64,000 nucleotides of DNA from Chaetomium olivaceum (GCA_039881045.1 JAYWVB010000058.1:1-64000); one strand, 5' to 3'. Positions 20,173 to 32,415 are shown, numbered from the stretch's first letter. Notes: generated by a model from the sequence alone, not told the origin. Numbers and translations: made by a program.

Positions 20173-23100
20173 TTACCACGTCCCAGTCAGGGGCAAGTCC
20201 CTCGAGCTCAACCCAACCCCGAACTTGTACTCTCCCTCCGTAACCATGACCCAGTTCTGCTCCACCACATCCCAGTAACTCAAATCTCTCCTCGTGAGGC
20301 TAAAGTGCGCCGTGTGCGTCTCACCAGGGCCCAAATAGAACTTGTCGAACCCCCTAAGCACCCGGACAGGGAAGTCCACTCCCTCCTTGGCGGGGTACTC
20401 CAAATACAGTTGCGGCACGACGGCACCCGCAACAGGGCCGTCGTTTTTGACATCCACCGTGACGGTGACGTAGATGGCCCATAGATCGGGGTTTCCACCT
20501 TCCTCGCCGCCGGCGCCGCTCGGCTGCTGCTCGATATCGTAGCCCTCCGGATAGGGGTACTGTCCGACCTCGATGTCCTCCGTCGAACTGAGGTACGGGT
20601 AGATGTACTTCTTGAGGGTGCGGAAGTTGGTGGGGAACTCAACCTCGTTCTTGGGTGGGATAGCGGTGGAGAAGCTAGGTGGTTTCGCTGCGGGGCTCGG
20701 GCGGCGTCCTGGGAGCGCCGATTTGTCCTTTTGCTGACTGACACGGAGGTTGCTGAAGTTAAAGGTGGTGTAGCTGAGACCGAAACCAAACTCAAACCTG
20801 GGCGCGATGTCCTGCTTGTCAAAGTAGCGATAATCGACGAATAACGCCTCCGTAAAGTTTTGTTGTGGTACAACACCGTTAGGCAGATACATGATCTTCC
20901 CACCAGGACCGTAGTCATCCAGTGACTTGCCGATGGTGAAGGGGAGATGCCCCGATGGGTTGGTATCGCCAAAAAGAATATCGGCCAGCGCGTTTCCAGA
21001 CTCTTGGCCAGGGAGGTTAGCCAGGAGAACAGACTTGACGTTGGGCAGGTCGATCCATTTCTCGACCAATACCGGGCCCACCGCATGGATCACGACAATA
21101 ACATCACCGGACCCGGAACCGCACTTGGATGCTACGCTGGCAATGAGGTCATCGCCGCCCTTCTGCAAGTTGAGGTTCGGTCGGTCCCCGCTAACATCCT
21201 CCCACTTGGCAAAGCCTTCGCCAGCATCAGCACTGACGAAGACAATACACAGCTCCAGGTCGTCTATGGTGGTCTTTGCGCTGCCAGTAAGGGGCGGTTT
21301 ATCGACCAGGTACTCGTGGAGGTCAACCTTGGAGGTGTCGAACTCCTTGCGGAGAGCTTCGATGGGTGACACCAAGTACGGGAATTCGACAGCCCCCGAG
21401 CCCCAGCCAGAAGCCAGAGTGCCTTGGTTGCTTGCGTTAAGTTGTTAGCCAACGTTGAAGTCACAAGAAAAAGAAACGGCCCAACGAGGCAATGCTCAAG
21501 AAGTACGTACCAGGCTCGGTCTTTGCAATGGTTGGGTCCGTTTCCAGGGCCGGCATCGTCGCCAAACACCCCAACGCTGAACTTGCCCCTGTTTTTCTTC
21601 CCCGTGGCTCTCTCGATGAACCCACGCCTCGCTTCGAGCATTTGTTTGTCGAGACCTGTCCGGCTGATGGGCAGCAGGCCGTCGTTTTTGAGCAGCACTG
21701 TGCCCTCGGAAGCCACTTCCCGGGCAATGACGGAGTGGTTCGCTTGAACATTCACAAACTGGTTGACCACAACCTGATCCTGCGGATCAGAGCTCCCTGG
21801 TGCGAGCACGCCCATGCGATCATCGGTCCACGAGGAGAAGTTGGGCGGCTGTCGAGGGAACTTGTTCTCGTCGTCCTGCCCGAGTTGATACCAAGCCGCC
21901 ACAATCCGGGTAACCATGTCGTTCAGGCGGTCAACCGGTACACTACCGTTGAGGACGGCCCTGCTGAGCTCAGGGCCCCAGAAACTGACGCCGTTTGCCC
22001 ACTTCGCCCCATCGCCTGGCATAGTCAAGTCCAACCCCGCAAGGGCTGTCGCCACTCCGGATCGCTGAGCAAGCCAGTCACTCATGACAAACCCCTGGAA
22101 GCCCATCTCGTCCTTGAGGATTCCGTTAAGCAGTTTGCTGTTACCACAAGCGTACGAGTTGTTGACCATATTGTAGGAACACATGACCGAGGCAACGCCC
22201 GCCTTCACGGCGTCACCGAACGGCCACGCGTACAGCTCATGCAACGTGCGGTCATCAATGTTGGAACTGATGGCATGCGGCAAGCCCCATTCCCACTGCT
22301 GGCGGAAATGCTCCTGCTCGTTAGCGACGAAGTGCTTGATGGTAGCCATGACGCCCTCGCTCTGGATTCCTTTGACGGTTTCGGCGCCAGCCACGCCCTG
22401 CAGATACGGATCGGACCCAAATCCCTCCCAGTTGCGCCCCCCAGCAGGCATGCGGCCGAGAGGCCCGACGCAAGGGCCAAGGAGGACGTTGATGCCTTTC
22501 TGGCGCGCTTCGATGGCGTGAGCCTTGCCACGAGCATACATTAGCTGCCGGTTCCATGTGGCGCCGACGGTGATGCCGGCGGGGAAAGCGGTGGTATTGT
22601 CGGCGAACCGGATGCCCAACGGGCCATCTTGCAGTTGCAACTGGGGGAATCCAACGTGCACTGCCGGCCCGTTGGTGCCCACCGCCAACCCCATCTGCCA
22701 TCCTGTCCCGGTCGTGACGTTGACCTTCTCCGCCAGTGTCATCTTGTTTACCATCCTTGCCGCCTTCTCGTAGCTTGCCGCCCATGTCTTCGCGATTCCG
22801 CCCCTCGGTGTCGGGTACCACGGAGGCGACTGGCCATACGGCGGCTCTTCCTGGTACTTCTTGTAAACGAACGCGCCACCCGCGCTGAGGACAATCCAAA
22901 GCACGATGAATGTAGCCAGCAAGCCGATGCAGCACCGGCTGCGCCGTCCCAGAAAGCGTACGATCCACCATTGCCGGCCTTTATTCGGGGTGTGCAACGA
23001 ATGGGGTTGTTTGTGGGACCTGGCCGCTTCGTGGTCGAGATAATCGGTCGCTTCGTCCGAGTCGGAATCATGGCCGGCATCGTCAGATAACCTCTTGCTC

Positions 23101-23174
23101 TCACGGAGAAGCCCCTGCTTGCTCTCGTCGCCCGCCATCGTATCCAATCCGTTGTTGGCCGCTTCAAGCAACAA
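20173..23174 (-). CDS. Membrane-anchored GH3 beta-glucosidase
   Basis: Two exons, 23174-21511 and 21430-20173, with an 80-nt intron (GTACGT...AAG) that joins DRAC to NQGTLASGWGSG. The product is 973 aa, or 961 aa if translation starts at the second Met (23138). Order: acidic cytosolic tail; one membrane helix at about residues 81-104 (CCIGLLATFIVLWIVL); GH3 N-domain with QDGPLGIRF, the substrate-binding KHF(V)ANEQE at about 280 and the nucleophile Asp in FVMSDW at about 366; GH3 C-domain; and a fibronectin III-like end (THTAHFSLTRRDLSYWD). There is no cleavable signal, so it is probably a type II membrane enzyme facing the wall, releasing glucose from cellobiose or beta-glucans. It resembles the fungal BglE/BglF type rather than the secreted BGL1 type. 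The long open frames on the opposite strand are shadows. Confidence 0.93.
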
Positions 23175-25052
23175 CGCTTTGCCGATGTCAAATTTCTCTC
23201 GGGATGGTCTGTCTCGCGGGTGACATCGATAACGTTATAGTGAGGTGAGGGGTTGGAGACGGCTAACGAGGATAGAGTGAAGACTTCGGCTCGCTCGGGT
23301 TGTCGGATGATCAGGCGCTTCGGTGACAACCTGAAAGCTGGCACTCCACCAATCGACGATCAAAGCCAGTCGTGGCCGTCCATGAGGCTTGGATCACCAG
23401 CCGTAATTGCAGCAAGCACGCAGGGCAGCTCGATGCCAGCTCAGGCAGCTCCCTCCATGCTCCTGGCTTGGTCTTCCTTGGCGCGTATGGCACTGGAATC
23501 AGATCCGATTGGGCAGTTCTCCGCCACTTCTGGTCCCAGGGTTCCAGCCAGTTTCCGTCCATTCGGAAAACAACCTTTCAACCCGCTGGCCAAAAAGCCG
23601 AACTCCAAAAGAAAATAAGTCCATGTAAAGATAAGTAGAAAAACAACAAAAGAAGAGGGGATAGAGAAAATGGCTATTAGCAAAATGGAAACAGGATAAA
23701 ACAAATGTAAATAGAGTAAAGAGCTTCTCCAGAGTTCCGAATAACTTTGGTTTCATGTCTACCTCGAGCTGCTCCACTTGGAATCCGGCTTATTTTTTTG
23801 GCCCATGAGTTCCATGAGATGTGGAAAGAGAGTTAATCCAGGCCGGTGGTGCGCAGCAGGTCGCCAAGTCCTTTGCCCATCACTCGCGAGAGTTCAGGTT
23901 TGCGCGTTTCGAATGGGCCCGGGGGTTAGGAACCCCCACACGACCCCAAGGAGTTCTCGACATCTCGAGTTCGTTGCCCTTGACTTGTCAATCGCGACGC
24001 GCCTTCTCAAGAGCTTCTTTAGTTCCATTTTATGATATTGTCTTACGTCCCACCAACAATCGATGCCGCACACACTCTTGACATGCTAATTGGCCCTTGC
24101 CCCTCTGCGTTCGCCCACCGGGGCCTTATCTTTGCGCGTCATGAGTGCACGACTCCGATGCCCCTTATCTCACGGCCTGTCAAACCAGGGGCCGTGGTTG
24201 GTCAATCCCATCAAGTAAGCGTCGACGGAACCATGACGCATAACAAGAACACACATCGGCTTGATTGCTGAGCTCCTTGTTTATCACATTTGCGCTGCGG
24301 AGCGCACGACAAAAAGGGAACAACGCGCCTCATCACCGCCCGAACGCAACAGAAAGGGACCGGGTTAGCAGATTTAGCATCGCCCTTTAATCGTCTGGTA
24401 AGCTGGCTAGATCGAACGAGACCAGCTGAGTGCCGGTTTTCCTGTCCTGTTTAGCAAGGGTGGCATCCCCAAAACACTTTTTGCCAGTCGATTTCCCTTA
24501 TCTCCCGTCGTCTGATAGTGCCGACAGCATGGTCGCTTTCCAGCCCACCCACAGCTGCAGGTCCGTGGGGCTGGGGTGCATCCAACGGCGCTGCGGACCC
24601 GTCCCACTGGGTGCTTTCGATATCCCCGGCCTTGAGGCTCGCTCTTGCTTCCCCCATTTGTGGTGATGCGGCGGCGATAAGACAGGTTACCACGCTTCTT
24701 TGCAAACGTCGGGATGTGGGGGCCGGGCCACCACCATGGCATCCCCATCCCTTGGCCATCTTCGGTACTGGAGGTGGGTAGCCACCAACTCGGTAAAGCC
24801 CTGTCAAACAGTAGTGCCCGACGAGGTTGCTTCCTTGCATGCCGGGGGTTGCCCATGATTAGAACCCCCGTGGCGATAATGCAAGATAACTAGCCGGCTA
24901 GGGTGTAGTTCCGGTTGTCGGAACCGATGTTGAAGCTTGACGGAGCCGCACGTAGTTGGGTATATCACATTCAAGATTCCTGTCTCTCTCGTCCCAAAGA
25001 CCTCAGGGTTTCAGCCAAAGAACCCCGATTTCATCTCGCGAGTGCGCCACAA
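23175..25052. other. Intergenic region between divergent GH3 and Dur3 genes
   Basis: A 1.9-kb divergent promoter region shared by the beta-glucosidase (minus) and urea transporter (plus) genes. I see no additional gene. GATA words, the binding motif of nitrogen regulators in fungi, occur, including TGATAG near 24514, but at a density I cannot call enriched by eye. Confidence 0.45.
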
Positions 25053-27611
25053 ATGGACCACAGCCCTTCCAACAAAGACCACATTGCCAATGCCGCTCTC
25101 GGCCAGGGGGTGGGCTACGGGATTGTGGTCGGTCTCGGTTTGGTGTTTGCCTTGGGTATGATGACCCAAGCTTCACTAGGGAAAGGTTCCAATATTTGAG
25201 CAGATCACGGATGCTAATAGGACTCCAGGCATGATCCTCGTGACTTTCATTCTACGCCGATACAACCGGGAACTTCAGACATCAGAGATGTTCAACACTG
25301 CTGGTCGCACAGTTAAATCAGGGCTAGTTGCTTCAGCGGTTGTTAGCAGTTGGACCTGGGCGGCGACCTTGCTTCAAAGCACCGGTGTCTGCTACCGGTA
25401 TGGTGTATCTGGCCCCTTTTGGTATGCCTCTGGCGCCACCGTCCAGATTCTTCTCTTCGCCACCCTGGCAATCGAGCTCAAGAGGCGTGCGCCCAACGCT
25501 CACACATACCTTGAGATTATCAAGGCCCGATACGGCACATTTGCCCACATCGTGTTCCTCGTCTTTGGGTTGGCGACAAATATCCTGGTATCCCTCATGT
25601 TGATTGTTGGTGGCTCGGCCACGGTCAACGCTTTGACGGGCATGAACACTATCGCTGCCAGTAAGACTCCGCCTCCGCAATCTTTACGCAGGGGACTGAT
25701 GGAAAATGCAGTTTACCTCCTGCCCGTGGGTGTAGTGGCCTACACAATGGTCGGCGGCCTGAAAGCGACTATCCTGACCGACTGGGCTCACACGTTCATT
25801 TTGCTTATCATTCTCATCATCTTCTCGCTTACCGCATATGCCTCGCACGACGTGTTGGGCTCCCCTGGGGCCGTCTACGATCTGTTGGTGAAGGCAGCCG
25901 CCCGGCACCCCGTTGAGGGAAACAAGGATGGCAGTTACCTCACAATGCAATCACGCGAGGGTGCCATTTTCTTCGTAATCAACATCGTCGGTAAGTCTGA
26001 CTGTCAATTCTACTACCCACAGTCGATGTGCGTCGGAGGTGCTGGGAGGGCTTAGGGTTAGGTCAACTGAGGTTACTTTCCCTCAACACACACAACACAA
26101 CACAGCATAGTCAGGCTCTACTGTCGCGAGTTTCGCAGCTAATGGCTAATGGATGATACACAACAGGCAACTTCGGAACAGTCTTTCTCGACAATGGGAA
26201 GTACTTTTTTTAGGCCCAGACGGCAGGAATACTAACAAACTCTCCAACAGGCTACTATAACAAAGCCATCGCCGCCTCCCCAGTCCACGCGCTGCCCGGC
26301 TACCTTATCGGGGGTCTCTGCTGGTTTGCCATCCCTTGGCTGACGGCCACTACCATGGGCCTCACAGCGCTGGCCATGGAGGACAACCCTTCCTTCCCCA
26401 CGTACCCCGTCCGTATGGCCGACGCTGATGTTAGCGCCGGCCTCGTTCTCCCGTATGCCGCAGTCTCCCTCCTCGGAAAGGGAGGAGCCGTTGGAACGCT
26501 TCTCATCGTGTTTATGGCCGTCACCAGCGCGACGTCGAGTCAGCTTATCGCCGTCAGCACTATCTGCACCTACGATCTCTATCGGACGTACTTTAACCCG
26601 ACCGCCAGCGGCAAGAGGCTAATCTATACGAGCCACGCTGTGGTTTGCGGCTACGGCCTCTTCATCGCTACCTTCTCCGTTGGGCTTTGGTATGCCGGCA
26701 TTTCGATGGGCTATCTGTACCTGATGATGGGCGTCATAATCTCCGCTGCGGTACTGCCTGCAACGCTGACGCTAGTTTGGTAAGGATACATGTCGAAGGC
26801 TTTTGCCCTCCTAGGGACAGGACATCCGTTACTAACGTCAAAAACAGGGCCGGTCAGAACAAGTGGGCGGCCTCCCTCTCGCCCATCCTCGGCCTCGCTT
26901 CTGCTCTTATTGCATGGCTTGTCACGGCCAAGAGGGAGTGTGGCAACTTGGGAGTGGTATGCACCGGCTCCAATTACCCCATGCTTGCAGGCAACGTCGC
27001 TGCCCTGCTGTCGCCAGTCGTTCTGGTTGCCATTTTCACCTTGATTTTCGGCATCGACAAGTACGATTGGAAGTCGATGATGGACATTAGGAGGGGCGAC
27101 GACCATGAATTAACCGACGCTGCTAGCTTGGGTGTTGAAGAGGCTTCCGCCGGAGAGACCGGCGCTGAGTTGGACGAGGAACAGAAAAAGTTGGAACGTG
27201 CTGGCAAGATCAGCAAGACTGCAACGGTGGTGATGGTGGGTCCCTCAAAGCCAAGCTCGTCTTTCACGTACGGGTCCCGGCTAACAAAACATTTTGTAGA
27301 CACTCGCATTTTTGGTTCTGTGGCCCATGCCCATGTATGGAACGGGCTACATTTTCAGCAAACCATTCTTTACCGGGTGGGTTACGGTGGGCATTATCTG
27401 GATCTTTTGCTCTTTCATTGGCGTCGGTCTTTTCCCTGTGTTTGAGAGTCGCAAAACACTTGCACGAACGGTGAAGAGCATTTATCTAGACATCACTGGA
27501 AAGTCACACCCTAAGACGATCCACGCTCAGATGGCCCAGGGGGAACAAACTCCAGGCAATGACACGCCATCAGAAAAGTCTGGCGTTAAACAGGTAGTTG
27601 GATCAGTATGA
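25053..27611 (+). CDS. dur3: Dur3-type urea transporter (SSS family), one damaged splice donor
   Basis: Seven exons: 25053-25155, 25229-25660, 25712-25990, 26167-26196, 26251-26779, 26848-27235 and 27300-27611, giving 690 aa from MDHSPSNKD. Members of this solute:sodium symporter family import urea (some also polyamines) across the plasma membrane with protons. Typical segments are ALGQGVGYGIVVGLGLVFALGM, FNTAGRTVKSGLVAS, VSSWTWAATLLQSTGVCYRYGVSGPFWYASGA, LLPVGVVAYTMVGGLKATILTDW, NFGTVFLDNGYYNKAIAASP and LTATTMGLTALAME. All introns except the fourth have GT donors, and CTAAC-like branch points are clear in most. Intron 4 (26197-26250) keeps branch point ACTAAC and acceptor CAG but begins GGAAGTA instead of GTAAGTA. 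If real, exon 4 would be mis-spliced and the transporter lost. Exon 4 is only 30 nt. Confidence 0.9.
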
Positions 27612-27769
27612 TGCGGTAGTTCGGAAGCACCGAATTTCTATATACCTGGTGTCGCCGTCATGGACCACCACAGGTTGGTTACCTATGTACCTTGATTTGC
27701 GCTCTACCAATCCAATGTGAATATGATACGAGGTGATATTCCGGAGGTTGTAGATACCAATCTTCAATA

Positions 27770-27950
27770 TTTCTTGGTATTTCTCTTCTCTCTTCTCCCT
27801 TCTCTTCTTTTCATTCCTCTTCTTTACTCGTCTTTTCTCTCTTATTCTCTTCTTTTATTGTCTCTTCCTCTTACTTTCCTCCTTCTTCCTTTTTTTCCTT
27901 TCGTCTTCCCTTCCCTTCTCTTCTTTTTTCTACTTGCAATCTTCTTAACA
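27770..27950 (+). repeat. Polypyrimidine tract
   Basis: About 180 bp almost free of A and G on the + strand, built of TCTTCTCT/TTCCTC words. It lies just past the Dur3 gene. It may be a simple-sequence expansion; purine/pyrimidine mirror tracts can form triplex DNA, but no function is shown. Confidence 0.8.
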
Positions 27951-28183
27951 TCCCACGACAACATACTCATCGGGTCCATTTACTAGACCTATCTCAATCC
28001 TATTACCGATACTCAACAGATACATATACGACCGGTAATTGTAGAGCCCGACACGATAGTGGGTAATACAAGGGACCTCTGGGAGCACGACGACTTTTAC
28101 CCATATGATCTTGAAGATGATATCATTTACGCTGACAGTGTTGTCGATGAGGGAGTTGATGATGAAGGTGTTGCTGTGGATGA

Positions 28184-28235
28184 TTTCGAAAGGCGACCAC
28201 TATTCCGACGGGGGCACCTCCCTATCCCGACTGGG
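28184..28235 (+). repeat. MULE terminal inverted repeat, left
   Basis: Inverted copy of 30848-30899, identical over 52 bp by eye. Confidence 0.9.
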
Positions 28236-28350
28236 GCAAAACTGACCGCCTACCAAATCAGGAATTCTGCCGGCAGAAACATAACTTTTTATATCTCGCC
28301 AACAAGTACTCGAGGAATTGAGGCCCATCCGGCGGACAACGCATTTGGAA

Positions 28351-30657
28351 TCAATTCTCTATAGGTGTATCTGGTACTGGCGTCCCTAACTGTATGATCG
28401 TGCTGGACCCAGCTCCGGTAATTCCCTGTGACGGCTCTACTACCCTGCGGGCCTGCGTGCCTCCTGGTGGTCGGCCTTGACCCTGGCCTCGACCCTGGCC
28501 TCGACCCCGACCCTGGCCTCGACCCCGACCCTGGCCTCGACCCCGACCCTGGCCTCGACCCCGACCTCGACGCGTCGAGGTAGCCGGAGCCGGCTGGCCC
28601 GGACCCCGTCCACAGGTTTGCGTGAACTCTTCCGCTTCCTCCTGTGTTTGCTGCGTCGTAACTTCATCTTGACGAACGCGCCCTTGGGCGTCGACGATCT
28701 CCCAGTAGGATGGGTCACGTGCTCGAGTCTCGGACCCCTGATGGCGTAAGTTTGATCCACGAGGAATCAGGGCCAGTAGAATCTCTTCAGGCGCGATACG
28801 CGGGCGGCCTCGGCTTGTTAGCACTACCAAGGGGTCAAGGACTGCCCGGAGCTTATCCTCTGCAGCTAAATCACGCCCCAGATGCTAGTGAGGGTGAAGA
28901 TCCAAGTATGTAAGCGGCTCAGGATTTGCACCCTCGCTGCGAGCATGAAGTTCGTGACTGCAGGGAACGCCGTACTGCCGCTTGAAGTTGCCTGTGCATG
29001 TTGTGGTTGGGTGTTTACCCTGTCGAACACTGACGGCAAGTCGGTATTGTGTCAAAAGGAGGTCCAAGGAGAGCCTGCTGCATTTATGACGGCAGTCTCC
29101 CATCCAGTGACGTGTTCTGTAATCCTGGATTTGGCGCGCGGCTTCCTCGGCCTCCATCTTGATATACCTGGCTTGGTTGTTCTTGACCATCTGCTCGACA
29201 CGGTCTGCAAGGAATTTGAGGTCGGCTGTCGAGTTCAAGAGGTAGCTCTTGATCTCCCTATGGCTAGCCTCGGTGCGCGAGGTCACACGTACGCCCCAGT
29301 TCCGATTCTGTTGTATCCAGCAGTGTACGAACTGCTGGCGCCATGGAATCCAGGTTTCCTTGATATATTGAATCACAGCGTCTTGTTCGGAGAACTCTTC
29401 GAGGATAAAAAGCCATGCTCTGTCAAAATCTTCGGACGTTTTAGCGTAGACAAGCGCTTTCCAGACCATGAGGAAGCCTCTCGGGTCGTGTGTGATATCG
29501 TTGCGCTTTGGAAGGGAGACATCAGGGGTAGCTTCAGCCGGTGGTGCAAGGTCACCCCAGATAATAGCATCCTTCTTATAGACCCCAAACTCTTGTTGCT
29601 GGTGCTGACGTCCATGTTCGTTGCCGTCCTAGAACCACTTCTCCTTCACCTTGCCTTGAACGTTCTTGTTGACATGCCACACGCAGATCTGTTGGTCTGT
29701 ATGAGTCCACACACAGCCAGCTGCGTTCTTGAATGCTTTGTCGAAATCGGAAATAAGAACTAGGGGCGGCTTGATGTTCTGGTCGATACGGAGCTCCTCG
29801 ATACGCTCGAGAACCCAAGTGAAGGTTGCCTCGTCTTCTTTGTTCACAAGCCCAAACATGATATTGAATGTCGTATGGAGATTAGTGGTCCCACAGATGT
29901 TGACAAAGGGTAGTTTGAAACGGTTGGTCTTGTACGTATTGTCGAAGAGAAGCACCTCTGGATTCTTCTTCCATGTCTCAAGGCACCAGGGGTAGGTCCA
30001 GATAACCGCTGTGACATGCCCTCCGAGCTGCCGGAAGAAATGCTTGATGCCACGGGTGTCGAATTCCTTAACGAGAGCTTGGGTCGGCGTGTATCCTTGA
30101 AGTGATTCTTCACGGGCTGCGTGAATCTCGTTTTCGATATCCTTGGCTACCCAGACTTGGTTAGGGTATTTCTCCCGCATCAGGGCTGTGATGTCGCGGG
30201 CCGACGTAAGGGTAGTCTTAAACTGCTGCCGAATTTCCGATGTCTGCATCTCAGTCCAAGTCCTCTTGCGGTGGATAGGATGGGCGGCACTATCGAGCGA
30301 TGGGCCATGGTTGTGCGAGGGATCCAGAACAGTGCCAAACCATCTCCCATTGACCTGGTTGGTCTTGATAGAGAAGGGACAGGCGGTTTTCTTCGTGCTG
30401 GTGCTAAATCGTTGGCCGGTAGCGATAGACTCTCTCATACTGCCACCGCGATCGCACGAAAGGTCTTTGCGCCGATAGGTGCCATCCTTCGCGAGGTTGG
30501 TCGAACGCCTGATGGCGATAGCATACCCATGGAGTTTGGCGTGGTCGTTGGCGTCTGAGAGGAGTTCTTCAAAGCTGTCGTACCCTGGAGCCAAGAATGA
30601 AGGTGGTGGTATCGCCATCTCGAGGGTCGAGGGCGGGCCCAGGCGGATTGTGGTCAA
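28351..30657 (-). pseudogene. MULE transposase with two in-frame stops
   Basis: One continuous frame of about 768 codons from MTTIRLGPPS, interrupted only by TAG at 29629-29631 and TAG at 28885-28887. Order: N-terminal FAR1/WRKY-GCM1-like zinc region (CPFSIKTNQVNGRWF...HNHG); MULE DDE core with Asp in LLFDNTYKTNRF and in LVLISDFDKAF, and Glu in TSRTEASHREIK; a SWIM zinc finger near CTGNFKRQYGVPCSH; then a Gly-Arg-Gln repeat tail (GRGQGRGRG) encoded by a tandem repeat at about 28465-28570. The first stop is CAG to TAG in a CpA context, as repeat-induced point mutation would give. The transposase would normally move the element by cut-and-paste; this copy should be inactive unless stops are suppressed. 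Confidence 0.88.
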
Positions 30658-30847
30658 TAAGAGTGCACTTGCTGTTGCAGGGAAATGGACAAAAAAACTG
30701 GCGATATTGAATGTACAATGTTGATGGGTGTAAGAGAGTTAACATTATGGGAAGCAGGCGATGCCCAGGAGGTGTTGTTGAAAGGCGGTGTGGCTTGGCA
30801 GCTGACATCAGCTGGCAGAGACTGTTGGCGGGCCGTAACAAGCTTGG

Positions 30848-30899
30848 CCCAGTCGGGATAGGGAGGTGCCCCCGTCGGAATAGTGGTCGCCTTTCGAAA
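30848..30899 (-). repeat. MULE terminal inverted repeat, right
   Basis: Inverted copy of 28184-28235. It sits about 190 bp upstream of the transposase start codon at 30657, the place where a promoter and transposase binding site would be expected. Confidence 0.9.
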
Positions 30900-31634
30900 A
30901 AGATATGCCCTGAAACCTGATCCAGCCAGGTATGGATGTGCGTATCGGTGTATTTTGAAGCTCGCTTCCTCAACATGGATGCCGTGTCCAGGCCTATCTC
31001 AACATTGTCGCCGATACCAAAAGAATAACCCCATGGCACCGGCCAGCTGTGCTACCTTTTGTTACCGAGATGCGGGCCCAGTCATCCATTACCCTGTCGG
31101 ACTTCTCTCGATATGAGCTCAATAGTATCTGGTCCCTGGTGCAGGGGGGTTTTCACATCCCGAAAGCCATTCGAGATCAATCATATACTGTTGGTGGAAA
31201 ACGCGAACCAAAATTGCATCTTGCTAAACCCGGAGATCTTCTCGGCAAGCGATTATGTCGAGCTCATTGGTTTGAGTCCTTGAACAGTAATCCAGCCTGG
31301 ATTGCCAGGGACCGTGTATCTGCTGTCATCGGAAGCGTGGTATCGGACGTACTCCATTTCGTGGTAGTGGCGAAATACCCGAGTGTTGCTATTGTGTTCG
31401 CGACCTGATCAAGAAACGAGAGAATGAAAGATTACCAGCGATATCCGTTAAAGAATATGCCGAAAACCATGGTGGGTTCAAGAGGCAGTGCATCTGGCAC
31501 ATGGGTTACCGGCGGCAATCCTGGCCTCAGCCTAGGCTGATCAAAAGTTTATCGCTTTGCTGAAGCATTAGGCTTATTCCCACGCATCAAAAAATCACAG
31601 GCACCGCTAACTCGCACTGACCCTTTGACAGACC
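30900..31634. other. Intergenic, nothing recognised
   Basis: Region between the MULE and the short-chain dehydrogenase relic. Short frames here (such as 31049-31408) show no domain. A CTTTGACAG intron-acceptor-like word at 31622-31631 lies directly before the dehydrogenase relic. Confidence 0.5.
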
Positions 31635-32287
31635 GTGATGGCCGCGAACCGGGACCCAAACCACCCAACCCCGCAAGCACTCGCCGACCTTCCCGAGAAC
31701 GATGGCAGCAATCTGATCGTGGTTAGGTATGACGCGGGCGTCGAGGGAGCTCCCTTTAATGCTCCGAAGCAGGCCCAGGAAGAGGGGACTACGCACCTTG
31801 ATATCCTCATCGCCAAACTCTATCCCCAAGTAAAAGAAATGCCAAACGCAGCGACCTCCTGGAGCATTATCATGTGAACGTTATTGGCCCTGTGAAACTT
31901 TACTAGGCTACTAGGGACCTATTGGGGAAATCTGGCAAGCCTCTCTTCGATTCTGGGGTCCGGTGCGGGCGCTCTTGAGTGAGTAGTGCCATTAAGAGTT
32001 GTTGCGAAAAGAATATGGTAGACGCTGACCGATCTTTGCGCAGACGGAAACCACCAATCCCGAATGCGGCCTACGGGCCCTCGAAGGCCGCGATCGCCTC
32101 GTATGGTGTGAGACTCAACGCTGAGGAGGAGTGGTTGATCACTTTTGTCATTGATCCTGGCTGGGTGCAAACAAACATGGGCAACGCAGTTGCCAATCTC
32201 TGGGGCATTCCAGCGGCTCCTACAACCAAAGAAAGCTCTACTAGTGGCATTTTCAACCTAGTCACAACGGGAATCAGGGAGAAGTAG
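31635..32287 (+). pseudogene. Short-chain dehydrogenase/reductase relic
   Basis: Two blocks in different frames match an SDR. Block 1 (31635-31877) holds VMAANRDPNHPTPQALADLP-like sequence after the first Rossmann strand, then HLDILIA. Block 2 (about 32010-32287) has the catalytic YGPSKAA (YxxxK) and the VIDPGWVQTNMGN motif, ending at a stop at 32285. The first Rossmann strand with GxxxGIG is missing and the middle (31878-32010) has stops. The best likeness is to small fungal SDRs of the ketoreductase type. It is truncated and non-functional. A LINE copy begins about 140 bp downstream. Confidence 0.75.
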
Positions 32288-32415
32288 GGTGACAAAGTGG
32301 TGCTTTACACGGGTGAAGTCCAGATCTGCTAAACTAAGACTGGGCGCAATCCTCTCTATATCTAGAGCTATTCCTATTCGATGCTTGCAAACATAACCGT
32401 TTAGATCTCAGTATT

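Larger units (their letters stand above)
28184..30899 (-). mobile_element. Mutator-like element (MULE) with 52-bp TIRs
   Basis: The ends 28184-28235 and 30848-30899 are inverted copies that match over 52 bp (TTTCGAAAGGCGACC... inward to ATCCCGACTGGG). Between them lies one transposase frame. Size (2.7 kb), long TIRs and MULE-domain transposase fit the Mutator superfamily. I could not find the expected 8-11 bp target-site duplication next to the TIRs, so the exact outer base or the flanks may have changed. Confidence 0.85.

Noticed and set aside
21492..22544. A 350-codon open frame on the + strand
   Set aside because: It is the shadow of the GH3 gene, which has clear motifs and a good intron on the minus strand.
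28059..28364. A 101-codon acidic + strand frame
   Set aside because: It crosses the left MULE TIR; the same TIR peptide (RRPLFRRGHLPIPTG) appears at the other TIR, showing it is element DNA rather than a gene.
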